The notes beneath the pieces are model-generated. The model saw nothing but the letters and a program-made list of their open reading frames with translations. It was not told where the DNA came from and did no database searches. From Atriophallophorus winterbourni (Eukaryota > Platyhelminthes > Trematoda > Plagiorchiida > Microphallidae): a stretch of DNA of 64,000 nucleotides. This document shows, in pieces, positions 10,721 to 22,600 of the stretch. Where the stretch lies: positions 62,001 to 126,000 of the forward strand of contig JACCGJ010000701.1 in assembly GCA_013407085.1 (NCBI GenBank), in the 5' to 3' direction. Positions within the stretch are counted from its first letter, which is position 1. Each line of letters starts with the position of its first letter. A program made the position numbers and the translations under genes.

Positions 10721-11384
10721 AGATTGTAGATTGCGTGAAGGCATTATCATTTTGTTGAACGTAGGCGAAATACTACCCGGTTGCCTAGGAGGTCCCACCA
10801 CCAGAGACTTCACGCGTTGGCTTTACCCACAAGGCAGTGGAGCGAGAGAGGTTCGCACCTATCGGTGGCCGGCGAAGCGGTTCATACGCCCTTTTCTGGG
10901 AAATCTCCAGTTCGGAGCCCGATAACCCCGTTGATAAGTTGGTGACTGCAGATTTTGCCTGTGCACCATGCAATGTCATTGGATAGGACAAGGGGCAGTG
11001 ACTTTTGAAGCGGCGAGTCACATCCGCCGCATCGTGATGTCATCATTGGATTTTTGTGGCTTTTTATAGGGAGAACGCTTGCCAGGCGAAAACCCACCAC
11101 ATCCTTAGACACCACCGCCGAACCGTTCGCTGAGCTCGGAGAACCGAGCCCACCCAGCTGGCACCACGTGGAGGTATTTCGGCAAGCCAGCCTTTTGTTT
11201 GTAAACCGAACGGTATACCATAACGAGAGGGTTCTGTTTATACTGTACGATGTTGGATATGCTATGGGTTATGCTTTTGATGTTAGGGTCAGGAGTGTGT
11301 ATGGGCTAGGATACTACCGGTTCCTGGCTAAATTCCTTACCCTCTAAGCGGTGGGCCGAGACCGTGTTCGACTGACCTCTATTT
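10721..11384 (-). other. Probable LINE 5' leader and flank
   Basis: GC-richer sequence lying upstream of the LINE start on its strand. It shows the same style of repeated cccacaaggcagtgg phrases as other LINE leaders here. No host gene recognised. Confidence 0.35.
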
Positions 11385-11590
11385 ATAGGTCTGCATGTTA
11401 ACATTGACTCTGACGCTGCACGGAGAACAACATCCAGCATACAAGTAGCGGTTGTATGCCACTGTTGGGTAAGGCTGGTACGACTAACCTGTTCAATCAC
11501 ATACGTTCAAACCCATAACCATAGACAGAAATCCTCGTTTGCATGCATTTGGTGTGTGATGGAAATGCACGCAAATGAGCATTTTTGAAC
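11385..11590 (-). repeat. 240-bp family repeat, with fold-back end
   Basis: The - strand reads gtatgccactgttgg reversed as the family landmark, together with gtttgaacg. At 11,535-11,580 cgtttgcatgcattt and aaatgcacgcaaatgag face each other across a 12-base loop, as at 4,350 and 21,165. Confidence 0.6.
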
Positions 11591-12659
11591 AACCAGTATA
11601 GTTCAAAGGGCCACAGAGATACAGAGCATCACATCAAGTCATTGTCACCTCAGCGCGACAGGGGAATACAATTGCAAAAAAATCGATATCTACATGGATT
11701 TTGATCACACTACGAATTGTCTTTTAACACTGACTTTAACAAACAACATAACAGTCAATGTAAACAAATACAGTTAGGCAATATTTGTTTTAACGTGTTG
11801 AGCCACTACAATCACCTAGAAAACGAAACGTGACCGCGAAACTCCTGGCCCATTGTGAAAATCAATATTACAAAAATCATTGTCCAGTCAGGACAAACGA
11901 TGCCAATTCCGGCAGCATTCGCACACGTCGATCGATCAAGTAAAGCGGTCAGCTTAGGTGGTCGCGTGCCTGTCTGTAGCACGATCATGAAAGTCCGTGA
12001 AATATTTGTGGTAGCACACACAGGCGGGCGGGCGGGCGGTGAGTGCGAATGACGGCTCGACTGACACCGCTGTCGCAAGTTCGCATTGTATGAATTCTGG
12101 TGGTGGTGGTGGGCATGCTGAAATTCCGTTAAGGTGCGCGTTGCAAAGAAAAAAAAGCATCAGTTCACGATTATTATTTTATTTCGCTCTGAGAAGTGAA
12201 CAGATAAAAAAGGCATATACAAAATCAGTCGAGCTCGATAATGACAGGCTGCTGCTTACAGTCAGTAGAACGTTGGATGCAAACACCAAGAATGTTCTTC
12301 AATTCCTTGTGTAATAATCCACGATGGCTGAATTGGAACGCCTAAAGAACAGCAAAGAAAAATAATATAACTGATACGTTACCGGAGGGTGAGCAAACGG
12401 AAGAACAAGTTATCGATAAACGTACTAAGACCCACGTTCCTTCGAAATTCGAGATGGTAGATAGATGATAAAATAATTAAAGGCCCATTGACCTCATTTT
12501 GGTAGCAAGCCTTAATTTTACAAGTTTGAACATGGACATAATACTGGCTAGGATCTAAAAATAATGCCGAGATTTCATTAAATACACGAGACAACCTAAA
12601 ATTCAAGTCTCACTCCAAAGAGCGAATTATGCCGTAAATCTGCCAGTACTAATTTCGCA
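11591..12659. other. Intergenic, no gene recognised
   Basis: Contains a (GGGC)n run at about 12,023-12,039 and a (GGT)n run at about 12,101-12,112. A frame on the - strand at 11,812-12,078 has a possible acceptor (gtgctacag) but no recognisable product. Confidence 0.5.
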
Positions 12660-13776
12660 TCTAGATTATCTGACTGATCGGCACGTGCGAGTTCGCATTG
12701 ACGGAATATTGTCGAAAAGTATCGATGTCACGAGCGGGGTGCCTCAAGGTTCAGTACTCGGACCTATTCTTTTCCTCTTATATATAAATGATGTACCTGA
12801 AATAGTTCGATGCAAGCTCGTTCTTTTTGCAGATGACATTAAAATATGGAAGCAAATCCGATCTAATGAAGATTGTTTAATGCTGCAAAACGACTTGGAT
12901 GTTCTGTATCGCTGGTCTCTAGAGAATCAAATGCCTTTCAGCCTACGTAAATGTCATATGTTACAGCTTGGCCGTAACTGCGAATATACATACCATCTAG
13001 GCCACGATATCCTAAATTGGACCACCACTGAAAAGGACCTCGGAATTTGGATTACTAATAACCTGAAACCGAATATGCATTGTAGAAAAGTGTTTAATCG
13101 GGCATGTGGTATATTAGGAATCCTGAGAAGAATTTTCGGACGGTTCTCGTCCAAAACAATTCCTCGTATTTTAAATACTTACATCCATCCAACGATGGAT
13201 TATTTGATCCCAGCCTGGGCACCGTGGTTGCGTAAAGACATCGAGATCCTGGATCGAATATACCACAAAGCTACAAAGTTAGTTGAAGGGATGCAGCGGG
13301 TCCCGTATCAAGAGCGAATGGCCATCCTTGGTTTGCGTGATTTTACACGAAGACGAATGAGGATCGACCTGATTCTGGCTTACAAGATACTGCGGATCGA
13401 AAACCATCCGCTTAGCGAACTAATAAAAGTAAACTCCCCTCGAAATACACGCAGTCACTCGTGTTGCTTCGAAATACCGCACTCAAGACTTGATTGTCGT
13501 CACTATTTCTTCTCTGTACGTATCTGCTTTCTATAGAATGCGCTACCGCAAGATGTTGTGAATGCAACGACAATTGATGTTTTCAAATCGAAATTGGATG
13601 CATACGTCAAACAAAACCCTGAATTTGGCCCGGTGTTTTGAAGCAATATGATCCCAGAAAAATATTAACAATGTGATTTTGATTAAAATTTTTCTTTTTG
13701 CAATAGTTGTCATCCAATGGTACGTGTAAAGCATTAGCTTTTTTCACCATAAAATCTTGATTCTTGATTCTAGACA
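12660..13776 (+). mobile_element. CR1-like LINE, 5'-truncated copy
   Basis: The reverse transcriptase frame 12,685-13,536 encodes SGVPQGSVLGPILFLLYIND, the palm box LFADDIKIW, and later LGIWITNNLKPNMHCRKVFN. A TAG at 13,534-13,536 replaces the Trp codon found in the sister copy; the frame would otherwise run to TGA at about 13,641. The 3' end carries tandem attcttg-type repeats, a CR1-like tail. The 5' end starts abruptly inside the RT. Confidence 0.8.
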
Positions 13777-13800
13777 AAACGAGCTTAATGCATTACGGTG

Positions 13801-14045
13801 CTCGCATCCCCATCGTTTATACTCCACTACCGGTTTCTGGCTGTTTGCCGTCATCAAGTGGAGACAATAAGATTTGTTTCAGTGAGCCTTGAAACAGTGG
13901 ATAAATGGTAAACAAGTGTATACTTGAATGCCACTGATGCATAGGGTTCGTCCAACGAACCACGATGTCCAAACACAGAATCACATAGTAATTTGTGGTC
14001 AAGCACTCAAGGCGCTTATGGATGACCAAAGTAATGTGTTGCTCA
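13801..14045 (-). repeat. One full monomer of the 240-bp ribozyme family
   Basis: The recurrent end ctcgcatc/ctcacatc occurs at 13,801 and again at 14,042, giving a period of 241. The ribozyme-like segment is at 13,820-13,870 (- strand): stem I ctccac/gtggag, ttgatga, stem II, gaaa, stem III, H17 = A. The first base of the core box is changed (C to T). It sits exactly between the 3' tails of two LINE copies. Confidence 0.75.
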
Positions 14046-15240
14046 CATCAAGAATCAAGATTCTATGGTGAAAAAAGCAATTGCTTTACATGTACCATTG
14101 GATGAAAACTATTACAAAAAACAAAATGTAATCAAAAACACATTGTTGCATGTTTGTCTGGGTTCATGTTGATTCAATACACAGGGCCGATTATGGGGTG
14201 TTTTTTGATATATTCATCTAGTTTTGCTTTAAAAACATCAAATGTTGTTGCATTCACAACGTCTTGCGGTAGTGCATTCCATAGAAAGCAGATACGCACA
14301 GAGAAGAAATGGCGCCGACAGTCGATTCTTGAGTGCGGTATTGCGAGGCAACTTGGGTGACTACGTGTATTCCGAGGGGAGATTATTTTTATTAGATCTC
14401 GGAGCGGGTGGTTTTCGATTCGCAGTATTTTGTAAGCTAGAATAACGTCGCTCCTCATTCGCCTCTGTGCAAAATAAGGCAAACCTAGTATGGCCATTCG
14501 CTCTTGATATGGGACTTGCTGCATCACATCAACTAGCTTTGTTGCTCGGTGGTAAATTCTATCCAAGAGGTCGATGTCTTTGCGCAGCCACCGTGCCCAG
14601 GCTGGGATCAAATACTCCATCGTTGGATGAATGTAAGTATTTATAATGCAGGGAAACGTTTTGGGATTGAACCGCTCGAAAATTCTCCTCAGGATTCCTA
14701 ATATACCGCATACCCAATTAAACACTTTTCGACAATGCATATTCGGTTTCAGGTTATTAATGATCCAAATCCCGAGATCCTTTTCAGCGGTGGCCCAAGT
14801 TAGGTTTTCGTGGCCCAGATGATATATGTGGTCTTAATTACGGCCAAGCTGTAACATATTACATTTGCGTAAGTTGAACGGCATTTGCTTTAATAGAGAC
14901 CAGTGATACAGAGCATTCAAGTCCTGTTGTAGCATCAAACAATCTTCAGTAGATCGGATTTGCTTCCATATTTTAATGTCGTCAGAAAAAAGAACTAGCT
15001 TACACCGCACTATTTTAGTAATATCATTGATGTATAACAGGAAAAGGATAGGCCCGAGTACTGAAACTTGAGGTACCCCGCTCGTGGCATCGATACTTTT
15101 CGATAGCACACCGTCAATGCGAACTCGCACATGCCGATCGGTCAGATAATCTGTTAACCACGATAGTAGGTTAACCCCCTTATTCCATAATGCGCTAGCT
15201 TTTGCAGAAGCAGGCTGTGATTTACCTTGTCAAAAGCACT
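14046..15240 (-). mobile_element. CR1-like LINE, 5'-truncated inverted copy
   Basis: Same family as 12,660-13,776 but on the other strand. Pieces are 14,174-14,740 and 14,834-15,130, divided by a stop. The leftmost coding motif is AFDKVNHSLLLQKL, just inside 15,240, where a ribozyme-family repeat begins. Its 3' tail (gaatcaagaatcaag) points at the tail of the plus copy. Confidence 0.8.
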
Positions 15241-15330
15241 TACACACCACTACCGGTTTCTGGCTGTTTGCCGTCATCGGGTGGAGACAGTAAGATCAGG
15301 TTCAGCGGCATACAAGTATAGCTTTGCTAA
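15241..15330 (-). repeat. 240-bp family repeat, ribozyme part
   Basis: Contains the segment taccggtttctggctgtttg followed by ccgtcatcgggtggagac. Read on the - strand it is a hammerhead-like fold with cccgatga in place of cctgatga. It abuts the truncated LINE end. Confidence 0.65.
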
Positions 15331-15599
15331 AACGAGTTTAACTTACGCCATTCCACCGGTATTGTTGAAGCAAGATCTACACAAAGTTCACGGATGAGAA
15401 TCGAAGCGAAGGGACAACAAGTTGCGCTTGTATGCTTGGAACGGGGTTCAGGCGGGATACAATTTATTGTACCACAAAGCCCAGCAATTATATTGATAAT
15501 GCGGTGTAATTGGGCAATTCGCAAGGAATCAAGGATTTGTGGTTAAAAAGGTTAACACGTTACAACACCCCAGGATTACGGTATGTGAAAAATAATAAT

Positions 15600-15850
15600 A
15601 GATAACGAATAGAATATATCAACTGTATGTCTCATGAATAATGTTCTTTTGCATATATAAGTCTAATTTCACTTTAAATGTCGCCAGGCAAGGAGAGCCA
15701 ACCACATGTTGAGGTAAGGAAATCCAAAAATGGTACCGACAATCAATATGGGAACTTGGGACGTACAGGGACAAGGTATGTCGACGTGTCAAGGCGCTGG
15801 GCTGCGTAATTAGGGGATTTTTTCTCAAAATGGACTAAGACCAATAGTTT
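15600..15850 (-). pseudogene. CR1-like LINE C-terminal fragment
   Basis: The frame 15,619-15,828 reads VPSSHIDCRYHFWISLPQHV and then LATFKVKLDLYMQKN. It parallels the C-terminus of the 12.7-kb LINE (IPHSRLDCRHYFF and onwards) and is clearly diverged from it. Confidence 0.6.
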
Positions 15851-16617
15851 ACGAGCTTCATCTGTATATAGCAGACTGGTTTCGAATCACAATTGGGTCT
15901 TAAAGTTGATCGAATGACAACAATATATTTTCCTACATTCAGAATTCATGTCATTCGCGTGGATTGAAACAAAGACGTCTGGTCGTGTCTTCTCATGGTG
16001 CTTCCGCTGTGAAAGAAGTTACACTCATGTCGTCGGCTATTTTGGCAACAAAACATCCGCAATCGATTATGCAAGATCGGAGAACACCTAACAACGAACA
16101 TCCTGAGCTATAGTTTCAAGGAGCCAATCACCCACACTCGGCTATCTCTCCTTTCATTAAAAAAGGTTCTTCTGAACCAAGAGCTAGACTTGGTTGTCAG
16201 AGGCAATTTGAGACGCAAGCCATATGGGATATCTTTGAAATGGGTGCTCAATCCACTATCGCCCCGTCGGTTGCGACAACCTATCAGTAGTGTTCGTGTT
16301 AATCCACGTTCTGTGAAACATTCTTAAGTCGCTTAGTCCAGCAAACGTAATATTTGTGCAATCACCCGCTACTGTGGCGACATGTAGCCACTTTTATGAG
16401 TTTTTCCCTGTTCATTTATGGATTGATTATGATTGAATTCAGTGAGAATTTACGCTCGTGGTCGACTTTTGTAACTGATGTTCACAACTGCCAATTGAAA
16501 CGATTAGTCAAATAAAAGATTGAGAAAGTGGATCATGACAAACAGACATTCACGCAAACTATATGACATTTCGATTGCAAACCATATACATTAAATGAAA
16601 CGGATAAATCCACGTAC
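15851..16617. other. No gene recognised
   Basis: Only a short match to the LINE-end repeat (ttggttgtcagaggcaattt, about 16,190-16,210) was seen. The last exon(s) of the SPIDR-like gene should lie at or below this region, but I could not find them. Confidence 0.4.
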
Positions 16618-16674
16618 CTTGGATGAGGTGGTGTTGGTTGCTTCGAGTAGCTTCAACATCCGGTTAGGGGACAT
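16618..16674 (-). CDS. SPIDR: SPIDR-like exon near the C-terminus
   Basis: 57 nt between acceptor attttcgttacag and donor aag|gtacgt, open in phase 0. It encodes MSPNRMLKLLEATNTTSSK. Its Met is internal. Position and content match the helix that follows the zinc-binding block in the family. Confidence 0.6.
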
Positions 16675-19600
16675 CTGTAACGAAAATACGTAAGTCCTCA
16701 AAATTATGAGATGCAAATAAATAAACAACGTTGAGACAAACCAATGAGAACATAAAGGTTGGAATAGACATAAGACTGATTTGTAATGGGCTCACCGATA
16801 TCTCCAGTACTTCCAAGTGCCCTTCCAAGACCCTTAACAATGAACAGTTTAGGCCAAAGCTATGATGGCGCTATGTTGATGACACATGTGTTATCATAAA
16901 GTGGGAAGAGTTAGAGGCCTTCTTTAACTATTAAAATGAATTAGACCCACGTATTACAGTAAAAAAGGAAGTAGAATCTTGCAAAGGCACTCTTCCATTT
17001 TTGGACGGTCTATCACGAAAAGTAGACGGGGGGGATAAAAACTGCAGTCTGCCGGAGACCCATCAATACAGATGCGGTACTACAATACACATCCGCTCAT
17101 CCGAAACAGGCCCATAGCTTCTTCCATTTTCCACTAGATAGAACATCTGTGCAGCTACGAAAGAGAACGAAAACAAGCTCATTGTGAAGCGAGCCAACGG
17201 CTCATAGACCACGGGTATCACAAGACTTGTAAAACACCAACTAACGAGGGTCAGAAAAATGCGCGAGATACAGTTTGTATACCGTCAGAGGCAATTTTGA
17301 AGCGATATGTAGACTCCTGAACCAGACGTCCATATGGGTAACATTTAAAAAAGGAAAAACCATCCGTTCGGTTCTGATGCACCTCAAGGATAAGACACCT
17401 TATTCCAGCGTCACGAACAGCATTTACAAAACAAAATGTTAGGACTGTCCTGGTGCTTACATACGGAAAACATCCAGCGAACTTCATACTAGAATCGAAA
17501 AACACCGACAGCGTGTCTAGAGACAGCCCCGGGATGCAAAATATCAATCGCTTACTCGTGATTTGGTCCCGACTGAGCACGCTTTAGATAGAGGTCACCG
17601 CGTCAATCTATACATCGTGGAAGCGTTAAGACGCGGTATTAAACCGTATGGCGAACGCACACATGCGAAGGCAGAAATCTTCACAATCTTGCGCTCAGCA
17701 CTGAGGTGAACGTAGATAGTTCATATTCACCTCATATCTAGTAGTTAATTAGATTTTTTCGTTTCCTTCTGCAATTGTTTGACCTTAACCACATAAGTTA
17801 TGCGGCCCAGTGCCAACCGACATTGACCGTGTTCACTTGTATTAGATTGACGTGTGTATTAGGTAAATCGACCACTGATCCTGGTCATGCCTACGTGACG
17901 CGATATCCCTTAAGCTGCGGTGAGGTAGGGGTGGTGGGTTGACTACTACTCAGTCATGTTCCCTGTCCTGACTATCAACCCTGATCTGACGAAGCTTCTG
18001 TGTCAGAAATGAAATCTTACCAAAAACATGCTCTAACCGATTGCACTCAAATTTCTTTACATAAAACTTCAATTGTTTCTACATTTAGTACATTGTGCTG
18101 CTCATATCCACCGCAATTGCACTGCACAACCCGTTTCTGGCTGTTTGCCGTCATCAAGGTGGAGACAGTAAGATTAGCTTCAGTGAGCCGTATAACAGTG
18201 GAAAAGCGGTTACTTCTGAATACTTGTAGCTCAGGTACGGAATTGTAGGTCATCGTTGTTCTCCACAGCCAACCATACCAGCTCGGAGAACAACTATGGC
18301 CTGCAACGGTATACTTGAAAGACAGTGGTAAATACAAAGAAATACAATGTTCGAGTACAAAAACATATATCGTTTCCTTGTCAATGAGATTATACCATCT
18401 AGATTATAAAACACGCGTCTGTGTTTAATAAAATTGCGACCAGCTGAAGCGTATTTACTTTCCGGAAATCTTCACACATTGTGATGTAAAAGCGTGCGTC
18501 ATAAGGGATGCCACTGTCATGAAAATCCAAACTGTGGATACTCACAAATTGAATTGAAAGGCAAGCAGAGCGTGTAACACAGAGCGGAGAGAATCCTCAT
18601 CATTATCATCATTACGAACAGCGTTACCCCGGTGTTAAGTACCGAGTGTTTAACCGCCATACAAACGCGTTACGTTGAAATCCCGAAAAGATGGGGAAGG
18701 GTTGGACCTAAGAAGCAACTAAACCTGTAAACGATTGAGCACAGACACCGAGATGAGGTGTCTATACCTCGAATCAAACATACAATCAATCAAGTATTGG
18801 AAACGAGCACATCGATATCGCCATGATTCGTTTACAATACTTGATTGAATGCTGGTATGATTCGAACTGTACGGACGTCAGCTCAGTGTGTCTGTGCTTA
18901 ATCTTCTACGGGTTCAGCAGTTTTTCAGGTATAAACCTTCCCATGTTTTTCAGCAGAAAAGCGTTAAAATTTCACCAAGTTCGAAATTCCACAGACTTAA
19001 CCGGTGCTAAAAAGACGAGATCACCGAGTGCTTTGAAGAATGTTAATGAAATAAGACCAAATCACTTCAAGTTTAGCTCAGAAAAAAGAAGTGTCTAATA
19101 AAACGTCCTGGATATGATGGGCGAAATCGTATACACTGTAATGATTTCGTGGCATGGCTAGATGAAGCATATTCCATTTGAAGATGCGAATCTCAATGAG
19201 GGTTGAGCTGTAGGTTTACAATCTAATCTATTCGGATCGAAGGTGAAGTACTGGTCGTCGGATGACTGGTTCATTAGCGGTTCACAAAAATTGACTAGGT
19301 CGGTTAGTAACGGGAATGGGTCAGAATGCAGTCAAAGCTCGCTCGGTAAAAAATTGTCTATATAACGTAATAATTATCGTGCAAAATTTTGCCTAAAATT
19401 CTTTAATCTGTATCGCTGTGCGGTTAAGACCCACTTTTCCGCCCACTTCCTGTTCTTTTTTCTTTCTCATATCTGTCTAGACCTGGACAACCTGACAGTA
19501 TCTTAGCCCACGTGCAGTTTCTGACTGTGTGCGGCACTCTGCCTGGATCAGGCTTGTGTTTTCAAACCATACATACTTCGCCGCGAATCTGCTGTGAATA

Positions 19601-22600
19601 CTAGAAAAAACTGCGTTTTGTGACCTAGCCTGATTGAATTGCAAAAGATATTGCTAATCACTGTAATTTTGAGAAGTGTTGCTGATAGCAAATGACGTCT
19701 ACTGAAGTATGTTTGAGTATATTTGAAACCGGTTAGGAATGCGTGGTCACGAAATGAACGTTTGTAATGAATCGTTTAGAGCAGGTTTTTGGTAAAATGT
19801 TTGCTTCTGACAGTACGAACGGGGATCAGGTTTAAATTGCATGTATCTTACCAATTTTAAGTTACCCAAGGTAGACAGCAGAGATCAATGTTAATTAATC
19901 GACCATCTGCACGGAATTGCAATCGTGCAGTACTTCTGTGCTGTGCTGCTAACACCGTGCTAAATTAAAATTGCAACCGGTAGAGTTGCATGCTGAAACA
20001 CGCTGGAGTCTCACTGCTACTTCTATTTTTCCAATATCTGTCTAGGCCTGGGCAACCTGACAGTATCTTAGCCCACGTGCAGTTTATGACTGTGTGGCAC
20101 GTTGCCTGGATCAGGCTTGTGCGTTCATACATTCATACAAATAGATCGACTAATCCTCGCCTGGACCTGAAACCTATAGACTTAACGCTGACTGTTTATG
20201 AGTAAGAGCAACGACAGTTGGTGGATTGGGCGATAATTGGTTATGTCCCCTTTTCTGATTATTACACCATCAATAATCAATGGCCCGAAAAATCGCCCGT
20301 GCGATTTATCCAACTGATTTTAAAAGTTATTTCAATGTGCAACGTTACTCGATCGGTCACAAGAATAATATAATCAACTAATGATTCTCGAGGGCAGATG
20401 ATCCGCGTTTAGAGCAGTAGGTTCGAGTGTGCGCTCACATGATACCAACTACGCGAGCTACGAAACCCGTTTAATTGAATCTCAGTTGAATAAAACTCAA
20501 CAGCGACAGGGCCGAACTCGATCGTCACCGAAAGACAAAGGATTCATTTGATAAGCAGGGAATTGAGAGACTGATGTAGATTACCTGTGACAGCGTACAG
20601 TACTCACGTACACCGGCGGTCAACCGCATGCGGGATCACGATTAAGCCTGGACAACATGGCAGTATCTCCGCACACGTTGCAGTCTATGACTATGCGGTT
20701 CCACGTTTGTGATTTTAAACATGCTAGCGACATTCATACAAACTCACGTTCAATATTACGGGATTGGGAAGGGCGTGTGCGCTGGATGTCCCATGATTCA
20801 ATCTCACATGGACTTCCAGCTCCAATAACTGTAGGGGGGTGGTCACAAGTGAAAGACATCGCCGACAAGAGAATCTCGGTGGAATGGTGGGTGATTTAAG
20901 ACCACGCTGACCGTCGTCCGCGTGTTTCAAATCGGCCGATAGACAGACAGCACAAACCGGCCACGTGTGAGAACGGTTTGTGTCGACGTTGACGACCGTA
21001 CCTGGAATAAAGGATGCGCATGCACACAGGATAAGTAAAAAGGAATCTCCTCTGATAACTGTCATGGTAATGGAATGTCATGAGAAAGCTGTTATATTTG
21101 AGTTCAGCCACACGAAGGGTGTGGGATAACATCATGTAGAGAATATAAAAGCTCATTTACATGCATCTCCAACACACACATGCAAATGAGCTTTTATATT
21201 CATGAGTGTGGGCTCATGTGATTGAACTGGTTGGTCGTACCAGCTTTATCCAGCAGTGGCATACAAGCACAACTTATTTACCATTCTTCCACTGTTTCAA
21301 GCGCATGCGGATCCTGATCCTACCGTCCTTACCTGATGAGTGCAAACAGAACGAAACCGGTCGTTGGGATTGTGTGCGTGCGATGGAAATGCATGCAAAT
21401 GAGCTTTTTTGTTCATGGTCATGGGTTCAAACCCAGTCTATATGAGTGTGGGTTCATGTGATTGAACAGGTTGGTCGTAGCAACCTTATCCAACAGTGGC
21501 ATACAAGCTCAACTTGTTTATCATGTAGAGATGTTTTAATCGCAAAAAATAAATAGGCGTAGCAATCGGTACAGAAACCGAGAACAAAAAATATAGCTTT
21601 CAGGAAGGCAGTCGAGCAACCAGGAACATGATTTAATCATATTCAAAGTTCCCTCATCCCCTGAGTAGAGAATTGATATCTTTCAGATTTAAGCAACCTG
21701 CAATTCATAACTTCGACTCAATCGAACAAACTAAGCACATTGTATTCTTATATCTTTCTATACCAGGGCAGCCTGACAGTATCTTAGCCTACGTACAGTC
21801 TCTGACTGTGCGGCACTTTGCCTGGATCAGACTTGTGCTTTCATACATAACATTCATGAAAAAATCACGAGCCTGGAATTGAACAAATAGTCACACAAGG
21901 CAAAGATGCGAGGTGAAGAACGAAAGCTGAATGCTTTATAGCCGAGAAACGTGCATCGTCTTGAATATAACGTGGATGAACAAGAAAACGAGTGTAAAAG
22001 TGCTCGCTAAAGCTGCTCTAAAAAACACGTTAACCTTGTACGGGCAGGATCGGACCGACCTTGACCATCTCTTTATGCTTACGGTGATGTTGCTGATCGG
22101 AATGCTCTCATAGAAACCTTCATAAACCTGATTTATTACGGGTTCGCGATATACATCTTCGCTCGTTTCGGAGTTACTTGCTCTGGTGTTGTGTCAGAGG
22201 GTAGGGTATTCTGCACACCATTCGAAAGCTCGTGAGTAACGCTCATCGTTAATGCACTTCTCACCTCCGCAGTAGGAGTGAATATGTTATTCATTAGTGT
22301 TGTATTCACAAGTAAGCACAAAGCACTTATTCCCGAAAGAACAGCAAGAACAAACGACCGGACTTGTGAACGAAACCAGAGTTATATTATCGATGGACAA
22401 AGTTTAAAAGCGTGGCGCGTGAGTGAGTGAGTGATCGATCAGAAATCAATAAGTCAACGCACACAGCGGACAGGTCTATGCAGCGTAGACACAACAATTA
22501 GTAAGTTAGAATCAGACAAAATATTCATTTGCATGCTTTTCCGTCAGAATCAGAAAGTTTACCATGTAACAGTTCGCGTCTGCGGTGCAAAGAGGTTTGT

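Noticed and set aside
17711..18065. Hammerhead in the Penelope 3' region
   Set aside because: ctgatctgacgaagc looked suggestive, but lacks the ctgatga and gaaa boxes in the right arrangement.
22136..22321. C-terminal exon of the SPIDR-like gene
   Set aside because: The exons at 24.1 and 20.8 kb join in frame and continue the family's C-terminal block, so a stop between them would truncate the protein.
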